Shown one piece after another: positions 14,596 to 23,110 of a stretch of DNA of 36,210 nt. Under the pieces are notes generated by a model. It worked only from the letters and a program-made list of their open reading frames with translations, did not search any database and was not told the DNA's origin. This stretch comes from a virus, in the IMG/VR virus record IMGVR_UViG_3300030019_000550, positions 1-36,210 of that record; one strand, 5' to 3'. A program made the translations under genes and the position numbers. The number at the start of each line of letters is the position of its first letter. Position 1 is the first letter of the stretch.

Positions 14596-14850
14596 TTATT
14601 CTGTAACCTTGTATACTTCTATTGCTGAACTTAACCTTTCTAAATATCTTTCATAGTTAAAATAATGGTTATTATTTAATTTGCATATTATTTCCTGTTG
14701 ATTTTCTTTATTTTCCGATATGTTATAAAACATTATATTTTTAGATTTATCGTGATGCTTTACAAAATAATCGTCCCACTTAACTAATATTGCATCACCT
14801 TTTTTGAGTTGTTCAAATTGTTCTTTTTTATTTAATAATTCAAATTTCAC
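14596..14850 (-). CDS. Hypothetical protein (84 aa)
   Basis: Not recognised. It has a KKGDAILVKWDDYF element typical of small barrel proteins and a C-terminal helix. It follows the 136-aa gene by 11 bases in the same direction, with AGGAGCGG before the ATG. Confidence 0.55.
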   Translation of the reverse strand: MKFELLNKKEQFEQLKKGDAILVKWDDYFVKHHDKSKNIMFYNISENKENQQEIICKLNNNHYFNYERYLERLSSAIEVYKVTE

Positions 14851-14861
14851 TTTAACCGCTC

Positions 14862-15272
14862 CTATTCTGTAAACTCTTTTATTAAATTCCCATCATTATC
14901 GAAATACTTCATCTTCCACCAAGGATGGCAATTATCACCCCACCAGTTACCATCTAAGCAAATTAATAAATTCATCCCATAGTAACCTACTATAGTGCCT
15001 TTCTTTCCGTTCATTTCTACTCTCATTCCTAAATATGCGAACTCTATTCCTCGTGATTTCTTCATTCGTTCAAATTCTTCTATATGAGGTGTAAATAAGT
15101 CCTCAATTTTAAACTTATGAACTAAATGACATTCAACTTGCTTTACAAAATCCCCAAATTCGCATGAATCGTCAATTTCATGGTGCTTAAAAAATTGATA
15201 TTTTGCTTTGCCTGGTGTTGCTGCAATTTCTGTTTCTGTATTATCCCATAATGTTATTGCATATGTGTTCAT
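14862..15272 (-). CDS. Conserved phage hypothetical protein (136 aa)
   Basis: It starts NTYAITLWDNTETEIAATPGKAKYQFF, a phrase found in clostridial phage proteins that describe an early cytosolic product, and ends with a Trp-rich barrel (GTIVGYYGMNLLICLDG, NCHPWWKMKYFD). No catalytic motif stands out. GGAGGGG precedes the ATG. Confidence 0.6.
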   Translation of the reverse strand: MNTYAITLWDNTETEIAATPGKAKYQFFKHHEIDDSCEFGDFVKQVECHLVHKFKIEDLFTPHIEEFERMKKSRGIEFAYLGMRVEMNGKKGTIVGYYGMNLLICLDGNWWGDNCHPWWKMKYFDNDGNLIKEFTE

Positions 15273-15284
15273 TATTAACCCCTC

Positions 15285-15743
15285 CTAATTATCTCCATCC
15301 ATTCTTATAGGCAATATTAATCCTAAAAATATTTCTTTCCCTTTTTCTTCTTTAAAACATGATACTGCTTTAAGACTGCTTATTATTTTAAATTTTGTTG
15401 TATCGTCAAATAATTTGTAATACTCACTAGATATATAAGCATGAGTTTTTTCATTCTCAATTCTTATATGGAATATCCCTGTGTTATTTTTATCGGGTAC
15501 ATAATATTTTATTTTTCCCTCTTTGTATTCAATATCTTCAGCCTCTTCTAAAACAGAATCTAATGCTTGTTTTTTATTTTGAAATAAATTGATATTAAGT
15601 TCTATTTTATCTTTTGGTACTGCTCTTAAAAAATATCCATTGCAAATATAATAGTTATCATTATCGTAAGTATAAAAAAGTCTTTTATTTTCCCACTTAT
15701 TCCTAATCATTCTCAAAAAGTATGTTGTTATTTTCTTATTCAT
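15285..15743 (-). CDS. Hypothetical protein (152 aa)
   Basis: Not recognised. It is a mixed alpha/beta protein without cysteine clusters, sitting between the helicase loader and the 136-aa gene. I use the ATG at 15741-15743, which has GGAGGGG at a normal distance; the frame opens at 15758 but that start would overlap the ribosome site. The position hints at a replication accessory role, but nothing in the sequence proves it. Confidence 0.6.
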   Translation of the reverse strand: MNKKITTYFLRMIRNKWENKRLFYTYDNDNYYICNGYFLRAVPKDKIELNINLFQNKKQALDSVLEEAEDIEYKEGKIKYYVPDKNNTGIFHIRIENEKTHAYISSEYYKLFDDTTKFKIISSLKAVSCFKEEKGKEIFLGLILPIRMDGDN

Positions 15744-15757
15744 TTTTAACCCCTCCA

Positions 15758-16540
15758 CTATCTCAATCTATAATTATTCTTTGAATCTCCATCTATCTCG
15801 ACTAGGTAATCCTTACACACCTCATACAATCGACTTCCTATAGCTTCATCAAAATTCAAAAGCCTGTCTATATTAAATTCTGTTGAAATAATCATTGGTA
15901 AATGGTTCAAAACTCTGTAATTTACCAGTTCAAATATTATATTAATATCTGATTCATTTATTTTACCTTTGAATAAATCATCAATTAAGAGAATTTCGCA
16001 CGTTTGATATTTGCTTAATGTTTTCCTGTAATATTCTTCGTCAATCATATTTTGCTTTATCTTAGTTACTATATCCCTATAAGGCATGTAAATAGTTCTT
16101 ATATTCTGCTTTAAGAAGTTATTTGCTAATGCTAAGGCTATATGAGTTTTACCGCTGCCTGGATTACCACACAACATTATTGAATTTATTCTGCTGCTTC
16201 TTATTTCTTTAAACTCTTGATAGTATAAAATTCCTTTGGCTCTCATTTCTTTTGATTTAGCATTCCATTCTTCAAAGTTTGTAAAAGACTTACCTAAATC
16301 GTCCGAATTAATCCCACTATTCTTCCATAATCTTTTTACTTTTTCGTTTTCTACACATTTGCAAGGTGTCATAGTTGGCTGCTTGTCCTCATGTTTTGTA
16401 ATTATAAATTCAGTATCTTTGCATATAGGACATTTATACTGGCATATCTCCTTGGCTCGGATTGTATTTACTTGGATCGAATTCTTCTCTTTTGATGTTG
16501 AACTTCTTATTTGTTGTAGCAGGCTTGTTAAACTGTCCAT
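15758..16540 (-). CDS. dnaC: DnaC/IstB-type helicase loader
   Basis: A protein of 260 aa. Residues 37-62 hold CPIC and CKC, the N-terminal zinc motif of DnaC/DnaI loaders; Walker A is GNPGSGKTH at 125-133, Walker B ILLIDD at 183-188; a sensor/Arg-finger-like EAIGSRLYE follows near 235. It would load the host replicative helicase at the phage origin opened by the replisome organizer. Its ATG lies inside that gene, giving a 107-base overlap in different frames; GGAGG stands 11 bases upstream of the ATG. Confidence 0.85.
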   Translation of the reverse strand: MDSLTSLLQQIRSSTSKEKNSIQVNTIRAKEICQYKCPICKDTEFIITKHEDKQPTMTPCKCVENEKVKRLWKNSGINSDDLGKSFTNFEEWNAKSKEMRAKGILYYQEFKEIRSSRINSIMLCGNPGSGKTHIALALANNFLKQNIRTIYMPYRDIVTKIKQNMIDEEYYRKTLSKYQTCEILLIDDLFKGKINESDINIIFELVNYRVLNHLPMIISTEFNIDRLLNFDEAIGSRLYEVCKDYLVEIDGDSKNNYRLR

Positions 16541-17252
16541 TATTGTTGTTCCCTCCTTTATCTTTACACCAAGTATTTAATGTCCTGTAGTGATCTTTGT
16601 ATTTATTACCCTTGCCATTAACTATATAATTATCAAGTGCTAGTATTTGACTATGAAGTAAGATTTGATTGTATTTAGCTAATAGCTTGTTGTATTGTTC
16701 TTCTGTTATCTGTACTTTTTCTATTACATCATCTATAAATGTTAAATCTAAATAAGTTATTTTTTCTTTTTTGGGTTTATTCTCTTTTTCTATATCTAAC
16801 TCTATATCTTTCTCTTCTCTTCTCTTCTCTGTGTAACAATTAGTAACTGACGGTAACAACTCGGTAACAATGTTACCATCTAGTCCTTTTTCTTTGCTCC
16901 TTTTTTTCCTCATTAACTCTGCTTTATCTGTTTCTTTACCAATTGATAATGGCACTTCATTTAATAATATTTCATCATCCGAAATAGCTTGTACTAACCC
17001 ATATTTTTTAAGAAACATCAATACAAATGTTATATTATCTGTGTCTTCATCAAGTTCAAGTGCTAACTCTTCTGCAAAAGTATCTTCTATCCCATCAAAA
17101 TATAATTTTCCTTCATCCTTTAGACTTAACAATTGAAGTTTTAAATATATAACTGTGTATGTATCTCCTCCGGCTATTTTTCTAAGTTTCTTTATTTCTT
17201 TACCTTTAAAAAAGTCTTTGTCTAATTTAAGCCAATAATAAACTTTTGCCAT
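16434..17252 (-). CDS. Phage replisome organizer
   Basis: A protein of 272 aa. The N-terminus YYWLKLDKDFFKGKEIKKLR and DTYTVIYLKLQLLSLKDEGKL is the Phage_rep_org_N winged-helix domain; residues 165-235 are a DnaD-like helical region (DLTFIDDVIEKVQITEEQY, TLNTWCKDKG). It would bind the repeats inside its own gene near 16831-16877 and recruit the helicase loader encoded next. The C-terminus ends in GDMPV, similar to the SSB tip. The last 107 bases overlap the loader gene. Confidence 0.85.
   Translation of the reverse strand: MAKVYYWLKLDKDFFKGKEIKKLRKIAGGDTYTVIYLKLQLLSLKDEGKLYFDGIEDTFAEELALELDEDTDNITFVLMFLKKYGLVQAISDDEILLNEVPLSIGKETDKAELMRKKRSKEKGLDGNIVTELLPSVTNCYTEKRREEKDIELDIEKENKPKKEKITYLDLTFIDDVIEKVQITEEQYNKLLAKYNQILLHSQILALDNYIVNGKGNKYKDHYRTLNTWCKDKGGNNNNGQFNKPATTNKKFNIKREEFDPSKYNPSQGDMPV
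16831..16877. repeat. Candidate lytic origin repeats inside the organizer gene
   Basis: On the plus strand GTGTAACAA (16831), TAGTAACTG (16841), CGGTAACAA (16851), CGGTAACAA (16862) and an inverted copy (CAATGTTACC, 16868-16877) follow each other at about one helical turn. A pyrimidine run, 16808-16830, borders them. Iterons within the initiator gene are a common phage origin layout. The assignment is an inference. Confidence 0.5.
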
Positions 17253-17274
17253 TTAATCAACCTCTCTCAAATTA

Positions 17275-17877
17275 TTAATACAACTTAGTTTGTTGGAATT
17301 GTTTGCTTGATATCAATGCAGCTGATGTATTGATTAGTTCCATTATTCTTGGACCATCTTCTACCGCTGTTGATTCCCACTTATCAACACCTAACATTGC
17401 AAATACAAAAGTTTGAATAGCTATAAATTCATCATCTGTAAATGCTAATTGCTTGATTAACTTGTTATACTGTAATTTTTTACTATGGCTTGGTTTAAAT
17501 TGTCTCTTTGCTTCTTCTAATGAGATTTTAAAATCTTCTAGTTTATTTAATAAATTTTGAGTTTTAGATGTTTCTAATTGTTTTTCACATTGAATAAAAT
17601 ACTTTCTAGCTTCTTTTCCTTTTTGATTTTTCTCTATCATAGATAATTCTTTTGCCATATTTAAAGTTAATTCAAATTCGATTTTAGGTCTTCCACCTTT
17701 TTCAGATTTTTCGGTAAAACTCCTAAAATCAACGTCTTTGGCAAAATCATAATCAATTATCTTTCTTTGAATCCAATCTGTAAATTGCTCTTTTGATCCT
17801 AAGAACTCATGTAATTCTCTTCCACTTACTGTTCTTTCTCCACCTTCGCTAGTTTTTAATGTTATTAATTCATTCAT
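17275..17877 (-). CDS. AntA-type antirepressor
   Basis: A protein of 200 aa. Residues 1-100 are an AntA/AntB domain: RTVSGRELHEFLGSKEQFTDWIQRKI, DFAKDVDFRSF, and RPKIEFELTLNMAKELSMIEK with RKYFIQCEK. The remaining half is helical with no known family. AntA proteins counter the phage repressor and so promote induction. It lies second to third in the operon after the repressor-type promoter at 18516, consistent with a lysis/lysogeny role. Confidence 0.85.
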   Translation of the reverse strand: MNELITLKTSEGGERTVSGRELHEFLGSKEQFTDWIQRKIIDYDFAKDVDFRSFTEKSEKGGRPKIEFELTLNMAKELSMIEKNQKGKEARKYFIQCEKQLETSKTQNLLNKLEDFKISLEEAKRQFKPSHSKKLQYNKLIKQLAFTDDEFIAIQTFVFAMLGVDKWESTAVEDGPRIMELINTSAALISSKQFQQTKLY

Positions 17878-17919
17878 ACCATTGACCTCCTCATATTAAT
17901 TCTCATATTTGAAAACGTT

Positions 17920-18321
17920 TTAAATATAAATATTCTCTAATAATATTTTGTAGCTGGAATACTTCCTATATTCTTTATCTAAGAACTTTTCTATTTCTTT
18001 TTTTAATTTTGCGTATACTTTTTTATCTTCCTTTTGAGTCGAATATATACAAGCTTGAATGCTATCAATAGAACCCTTATAATTCCACTTTCTTTCCCAT
18101 GCCATAGCTTTATTAATTGTGGTACTTAATTTATCTTTATCATTTGAAGTTTGTAATATTTCAATTCCATAATAACTATCTGTGATAGCAATAACGTGCC
18201 CTCTTTTATCGTGTTCCTCTATAGCTACAATTTTATGTTCTGTTTTTTCTTTTTTAACTTTTCCATCTTGAAATATTTCTAAAGAATATTCATATACTGG
18301 TTGTCCTATTTTATATTCCAT
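17920..18321 (-). CDS. Hypothetical protein (133 aa)
   Basis: Residues 1-60 resemble a small barrel (IGQPVYEYSLEI, EHKIVAIEEHDKRGHVIAIT), followed by a helical C-terminal half. The start overlaps the stop of the AbrB-like gene by one base. It belongs to the operon that also encodes AntA. No function assigned. Confidence 0.55.
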   Translation of the reverse strand: MEYKIGQPVYEYSLEIFQDGKVKKEKTEHKIVAIEEHDKRGHVIAITDSYYGIEILQTSNDKDKLSTTINKAMAWERKWNYKGSIDSIQACIYSTQKEDKKVYAKLKKEIEKFLDKEYRKYSSYKILLENIYI

Positions 18322-18476
18322 TATTTTGATTCCTCCTTAATTTTAATTAGTTCTACGTGCCCATTAACACTAATGTTGAAATGTACCCTATCCCCTTTTT
18401 CTAGCTTCATTAGGTTTATAACATTTGGTGGTATAGATGCCATTAAACTTCCCTTTTGAAATTGTATTTTACCCAT
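18321..18476 (-). CDS. AbrB/MazE-like DNA-binding protein (51 aa)
   Basis: A complete AbrB-type swapped hairpin: KIQFQKGSLMASIPPNVINL, then MKLEKGDRVHFNISVNGHVELI. Such dimers bind DNA as regulators. It is the first gene after the operator-promoter at 18516-18552, and the same length as the relative at 6888-7043, which sits near the start of the other early operon. The ATG at 18474-18476 has GGAGTTGAG before it. Confidence 0.75.
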   Translation of the reverse strand: MGKIQFQKGSLMASIPPNVINLMKLEKGDRVHFNISVNGHVELIKIKEESK

Positions 18477-18515
18477 GTTCTCAACTCCTTTCGGCTTCCG
18501 TTTGGTTCTAATATC

Positions 18516-18552
18516 AGTATATTACTTTTTACCCACGAAAGCAAGGTATTTT
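18516..18552 (-). promoter_or_regulatory. Early promoter with operator copy 4
   Basis: On the minus strand TTGCTT (18539-18544) stands 17 bp before TATACT (18516-18521), within CCTTGCTTTCGTG (18534-18546). It lies between the terminator at 18590-18624 and the AbrB-like gene, so it starts the operon with AntA and the replication genes. Confidence 0.75.
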
Positions 18553-18589
18553 GCATAAATAAAAAATATATTTTTGTGATAAATTGTAT

Positions 18590-18624
18590 AAAAATAAGAG
18601 TGAGATTTATTATGTCTCACTCTT
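18590..18624 (-). terminator. Rho-independent terminator of the recT operon
   Basis: AAGAGTGAGA and TCTCACTCTT form a perfect 10-bp stem with a 9-base loop; the minus strand then reads ATTTTT. It follows the 108-aa gene. Confidence 0.85.
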
Positions 18625-18640
18625 GATGATTTTAAATTAT

Positions 18641-18967
18641 TTAAGCAAATCCTATGCCTTTTTCATATAGTACCCAGTTATTATTGCCTTGCCTTTGATA
18701 GTGTCTTTCACTAAGTGGAGCAACTAAATGTATTCTCCAATCGTTATTAGGTTCTTTTTCTGCTAATAGTTCAGCATCTTGTGCCGTCCAATCCTTTTCT
18801 TCATAATCATTAGATTCTACATGTATCTCTTTATCATTCTTAGTTACCGCTGCATATCCAAATCCTACTGCAATTATTTGATCCATTGGTAATATATCAT
18901 GTTGATAGCCACAATTTAAGCATCCTCCATGGCCATCTTCAATTGGTGGCATAATTTTATAATTCAT
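18641..18967 (-). CDS. Conserved clostridial phage protein (108 aa)
   Basis: The N-terminus MPPIEDGHGGCLNCGYQHD holds a CxxC, and the middle has IIAVGFGYAAVTKNDKEIH and ESNDYEEKDWTAQDAELLAEKEPNNDWRIHL, a pattern I recall from clostridial phages without known role. It is the last gene before the terminator. It overlaps the upstream 41-aa gene by 11 bases. Confidence 0.65.
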   Translation of the reverse strand: MNYKIMPPIEDGHGGCLNCGYQHDILPMDQIIAVGFGYAAVTKNDKEIHVESNDYEEKDWTAQDAELLAEKEPNNDWRIHLVAPLSERHYQRQGNNNWVLYEKGIGFA

Positions 18968-19082
18968 TTAATAAACCCTCCTCCTCTAAATATTTATCCC
19001 TAATAACCTTTTGTAACCTTTTATACGCTTCTAGGTTGTTTTCGTCTAAAGCTTTTTGAGCTTCAAGTATTAATTCTGCCAT
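18957..19082 (-). CDS. Very small acidic helical protein (41 aa)
   Basis: The ATG at 19080-19082 follows AAGGAGGTA at a good distance, one of the strongest ribosome sites here. The peptide is one amphipathic helix (ILEAQKALDENNLEAYKRLQ) with an acidic end. Function unknown. Confidence 0.55.
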   Translation of the reverse strand: MAELILEAQKALDENNLEAYKRLQKVIRDKYLEEEGLLNEL

Positions 19083-19109
19083 TTGTTTTATACCTCCTTA
19101 AAATTGATG

Positions 19110-19535
19110 CTAGGATTGTTCTACTAAATATTCATTTTCGTATGTGTTCCCTATAACTTCTATTTCGCTAATATAATTTTCTTCACAATCTTTTTCCCAG
19201 TATAATTGCGATAGTGGATAAACATCGTCATTCCAACAATTTTCAAATTCTTTATACATATCTATTTTGTCGCTACATCTAACTAGCATAAAACTTCCTA
19301 TTTCATATTTAATGTAATATTGATTTTTGTTAAATAGTACGATATCTGTTTCATAAATTTTTTTACTATTCTTATCTATTAATCCTGTATATTGCATTAC
19401 TTCATAACTTGCTAATTCTAAAATTTTATGAAATGGAATAATTTCGTCGGGATCTTCATAAATTACACTTTCAACGTTATAATGCATTGTATTTCCGTAA
19501 TTGTCCCACACTCTAAATTCTGTTTCTCTACTCAA
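19110..19535 (-). CDS. YopX family phage protein
   Basis: A protein of 141 aa. The opening FRVWDNYGNTMHYNVESV, the central YTGLIDKNSKKIYETDIVLF and the end EIEVIGNTYENEYLV are textbook YopX landmarks. The role is unknown. It overlaps the MBL-fold gene by eight bases and thus belongs to the recT operon. It is distinct from the longer YopX relative at 1685-2155. Confidence 0.85.
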   Translation of the reverse strand: MSRETEFRVWDNYGNTMHYNVESVIYEDPDEIIPFHKILELASYEVMQYTGLIDKNSKKIYETDIVLFNKNQYYIKYEIGSFMLVRCSDKIDMYKEFENCWNDDVYPLSQLYWEKDCEENYISEIEVIGNTYENEYLVEQS

Positions 19536-20229
19536 TTGTTAATCCTCCCTCTCCGATATATGTTTTAATTCCTGTTAGTTCTTCTATTTCTCGCCTATAC
19601 CTTGGTGGATCACCATTATCCCCACTGATATGAATAAGCGTTATATCTTTTGTTTCTGTTAAATCCCAACAACTTAAAGTTTCCTTTAAGGTTTCTAGGG
19701 ACATGTGGGTTGCTATAGTTCTTTTAGCTTTCCATACAGGCATTAAAGGTATGAAATCTTCACTGTAGTTGCATTCTATTAAAATATGATCGCAATTATT
19801 AAATCTATTTTTTACATAGTAACTATCGGTAATAAATAAAATTTTTCCTAATTCTTTATGATATATGATATATCCAAAAGGCTGACTTACATCATGTTGA
19901 GTATCAAAAGGTATTATCGTAAAATCTTCAATATTAAAGCTTTTGTTGTGCTCTACTACTTTATATCTATAGTTATCTATCAAGCTTATTTCTTCACCAG
20001 TTCCCTTTGAACCATAAATATCTATACCACATTTAATTATATCCTTTGCACTTTTGGAATGATCTTTATGCTCATGGGTTAGTAAACAACCTATAACCTT
20101 GCTCAAATCATAATCCAAGGCTTCTTTTATCTTTTTTATGTGTATTCCACATTCCAGTAATAATGTGCCTGTAGAAGTTTCAAGGGAATAAAAATTCCCC
20201 GAACTTCCTGTTGCATGTATCTTTATCAT
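19528..20229 (-). CDS. MBL-fold metallohydrolase
   Basis: A protein of 233 aa. LTHEHKDHS at 50-58 is the zinc-binding HxHxDH motif; FITDSYYV and IATHMSLETL provide the later metal ligands. It resembles the YycJ/VicX type, which may act on nucleic acids. Its ATG overlaps the recT stop by one base, and it is a common partner of phage recT genes, so it may supply a nuclease to the pathway (inference). Confidence 0.8.
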   Translation of the reverse strand: MIKIHATGSSGNFYSLETSTGTLLLECGIHIKKIKEALDYDLSKVIGCLLTHEHKDHSKSAKDIIKCGIDIYGSKGTGEEISLIDNYRYKVVEHNKSFNIEDFTIIPFDTQHDVSQPFGYIIYHKELGKILFITDSYYVKNRFNNCDHILIECNYSEDFIPLMPVWKAKRTIATHMSLETLKETLSCWDLTETKDITLIHISGDNGDPPRYRREIEELTGIKTYIGEGGLTIE

Positions 20230-21113
20230 TAAAATGGTTGATCTCCATCATCAATTAAACTTTGTTGTTTCTCTTGGTGTTCTACCTTCTCAACTTGATC
20301 TACTGGAATAATGTCTATAACTTCACCTTGATTTGCTTCTTGTTTAATTTCTTCTTGTACCTCGTGATTTGTTGATTCTATAATGTCTTTTTCATCATAT
20401 TCGTTAGTTCTTGACATGGTTTCTATTAACAGATCACTATCATCACTAGTGCATATAAAATTCTTACACGCTCTATTGATTACACTTTTTTTAGCCATTT
20501 CATCTGCAAAATTTGTATGTGCTTTACTTTGTCCTTTTGCTGCTCCTTGACTCCATGAGTTTCTAATTTGATTAATATTCATAACTTCAACATAATTCAA
20601 ACCATCTTCCATAACTACAATTGCATAAGCACCCTTTATTTTAGTTATATCTATATTTTCAAAACTTTGTTCATGCTTTGTAATTACTTTTAACCCTGTC
20701 TTTAAGTCTAATTCATAAGCAAATACATCATTTTCATAGATCACATTTGCAAATACATTCTTAACACCTTTTAATCTCTTAGTAGCTGATATATTCCCTA
20801 GATAAGATTTCATTAATTGAAGTTTTCCTCCAAATGGTATGAAATAACATTGCTTTTTTGCAGGTGAAAGTCCTTGTATTGTCATATCTAATAAGGCATT
20901 AATTATACTTGGTTGGCTGCAACTTACTAATGCAGCCTTACCATTTTTATCTATTGTTTCACTCAATATCAAGAAAGCACTTTTTAAAGCATTTGCATAG
21001 CTATATTGAGGGGGCATTGTTATATCCCCCGCTCCTTCTAATTCTTTTATTCTAGTTAAAACCTTGTCTGTTACATTCTTTTCTTGCACTGATAATTGTT
21101 TGTTATCTTCCAT
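20229..21113 (-). CDS. recT: RecT single-strand annealing protein
   Basis: A protein of 294 aa. PPQYSYANALKSAFLILSE, CSQPSIINALLDMTIQGLSP and KKQCYFIPFGGKLQLMKSYLG followed by SWSQGAAKGQSKAHTNFADEMA are RecT landmarks. It anneals complementary strands during recombination-dependent replication and repair. The C-terminus ends in DDGDQPF, resembling the SSB acidic tip. It overlaps neighbours by one base on each side. Confidence 0.95.
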   Translation of the reverse strand: MEDNKQLSVQEKNVTDKVLTRIKELEGAGDITMPPQYSYANALKSAFLILSETIDKNGKAALVSCSQPSIINALLDMTIQGLSPAKKQCYFIPFGGKLQLMKSYLGNISATKRLKGVKNVFANVIYENDVFAYELDLKTGLKVITKHEQSFENIDITKIKGAYAIVVMEDGLNYVEVMNINQIRNSWSQGAAKGQSKAHTNFADEMAKKSVINRACKNFICTSDDSDLLIETMSRTNEYDEKDIIESTNHEVQEEIKQEANQGEVIDIIPVDQVEKVEHQEKQQSLIDDGDQPF

Positions 21114-23110
21114 TATTTTATTACCTCAACTTTCAAATTTTTATTTTCATGTATTTTTAAACTTTTATCTTCGCTTACTTTTAATAAAATTAATTGGCTT
21201 TCTGTACTTTTAATTTTGTTTACACTTTCAGCATTATCTATAAATACTGGTGCATTTACCTTGTAGTGTTCGCATAATGTATTTAGTATAGATATCCCTG
21301 CGTTCATCTTAGAAGCGGTGTTTGCATCTGTAAAAGGCACACCGTTTATGGTAGCAATGCAAGTCTCTGAAATACCCCCATTAATTTGTTCTGAAAATAA
21401 TTTAAAACTTACTTCACCTTTAAATTTTTGATTAATAGTTGATTCTAATAATTCTACTTTAGTTTTTATAAACTCCTCTCCTAAGAATTGTTGTTTTTCA
21501 AGTTCTGCTATTTGGATATTTAGGTCTTTTTCTTCTTTGCTAAGTTGTTCAATTCTAACTTTTATATCTACATTTGTTTGTTGCTTGCCTAAAAGCTTAT
21601 CTGCGTTGCTCAATTGGTCTTGTAGTTCTTTCTTTTGAGTTATTAAACTACTATTATCATTTGATTTAAAATCGTTAATTTGAGCCTGTGTGCTTTCAAT
21701 TTGCGATTGAAGTTCTTTTTCACCTTCTATAACTGGTTCTACACAATCTATTTTTTGTTTTTGGTATTCTAATTCGGATAATTTAGTTTCTAACTCTGTT
21801 TTTTGAGTTGCCAAAACTTCTATATCACCGTTCCAATTAGTCAAGTCAACTTCACTATCTCTTATTTTTTCTTCATTTTTTTCAATATCATCTGCTAACG
21901 GCTTTCCTTTTGAACATATATAATTTAAAGTTTTCTTTTTGGCTACATTGAACTTGCTTTCTGCATCTGTTTTTATTTCTTCTATCTTTTCAATGTCATA
22001 TTCTCTGCCACATGCAGGGCAACTAACTAATGAATCGTCAAAATTGAATGGTATATCATTTTCTTTATGATAATCATTTAACAATTGTTGTTTCCTGTTT
22101 TTAGTATTTTCAACATCTAATTTTAATGAGCTAATGTATTTTTCAGTATTTTTAATACTTGATTGTGTGCTTGTAGTTTTAAACTCGAATTTTTGTATTT
22201 CTGATTTAATATTATTAATTTTTTCTTGTACTTCGTTTAGTGGCTTGTTAGCGTTTTTAAGTGCATCATTTCTTAATACGCTTAATTTGTCCTTTAGTCT
22301 AAATAGTTCTTCTTGTAGAACCAATTTCCCCTCGTTAGCCTTGCTTGAATCTGCTATTTGTTCATCAATTACGTTTATATCGTTCTGAAAAGCAACTTTT
22401 TGCTTTTCTAACTCTGTAAAATCCTCTGTACATATAAAAGAATTATTTTCATCTATTCTTGCAGGAATATCTTTAACTTTGTCTTTAAGTTTTTTAATTT
22501 TAAATTTAACCTTTTCATTAAAATCTTCTATATTTTTACCTTCCAACATAGCTAGTAATGGTTTTAGTTTTGAGTTGTAGTTTATAACGCTTTCCTCATC
22601 TAAATCTCCTATTATGTCAAGTAGTATCTGTCTTTGTTCTTTCCAGCGCATATTGGGAAAATATAAAGGATTAGTTAATAGCTTAAACATATTATCTTGT
22701 AATATTTCATCAATATTTTGCTTATAGTCCTTTTCTTTTAATGGAACATCATCTATCTCGTATATGGTAGGGCAACCATTTAATTTTCTTTCTTCTGCTC
22801 CTTTTTCTTTTTGCCATTTCTCTTTTAAAGTTCTTTTGAAAGTTTTTCTAACTCCATCAATTTCAAGTACACCAATAACACTATGCTCTAAGTGGTGAAT
22901 AATGTTATTATTTTCATCCAGTGTTTGAATATTGAAGTTTTTTGCATCTGTACTATCCTTACCAAAAAGCAACCAACAAAACGAATCAAATATACTGCTC
23001 TTTCCTGTTCCGTTATCTCCACTTATTTGTGTATTATCTCCAAAATTTATTAATTGTTCCTTAATTCCTTTGAAGTTTTTTAATTCTAAGCTTATTAATT
23101 TAATTTTCAT
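21113..23110 (-). CDS. SMC/Rad50-like ATPase with zinc hook
   Basis: A protein of 665 aa. Residues 1-45 carry LELKNFKGIK and Walker A GDNGTGKSS at 31-39. A long coiled coil follows, broken by CPAC at 364-367 in the middle, which matches a Rad50-type zinc hook. A second coiled coil leads to a Walker B-like PVFIDNAES near 621. The usual LSGGE signature is replaced by KMNAGIS. It stands upstream of recT, as in many clostridial phages, and may load or regulate DNA ends for annealing. GGGGAATG precedes the ATG. Confidence 0.85.
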   Translation of the reverse strand: MKIKLISLELKNFKGIKEQLINFGDNTQISGDNGTGKSSIFDSFCWLLFGKDSTDAKNFNIQTLDENNNIIHHLEHSVIGVLEIDGVRKTFKRTLKEKWQKEKGAEERKLNGCPTIYEIDDVPLKEKDYKQNIDEILQDNMFKLLTNPLYFPNMRWKEQRQILLDIIGDLDEESVINYNSKLKPLLAMLEGKNIEDFNEKVKFKIKKLKDKVKDIPARIDENNSFICTEDFTELEKQKVAFQNDINVIDEQIADSSKANEGKLVLQEELFRLKDKLSVLRNDALKNANKPLNEVQEKINNIKSEIQKFEFKTTSTQSSIKNTEKYISSLKLDVENTKNRKQQLLNDYHKENDIPFNFDDSLVSCPACGREYDIEKIEEIKTDAESKFNVAKKKTLNYICSKGKPLADDIEKNEEKIRDSEVDLTNWNGDIEVLATQKTELETKLSELEYQKQKIDCVEPVIEGEKELQSQIESTQAQINDFKSNDNSSLITQKKELQDQLSNADKLLGKQQTNVDIKVRIEQLSKEEKDLNIQIAELEKQQFLGEEFIKTKVELLESTINQKFKGEVSFKLFSEQINGGISETCIATINGVPFTDANTASKMNAGISILNTLCEHYKVNAPVFIDNAESVNKIKSTESQLILLKVSEDKSLKIHENKNLKVEVIK

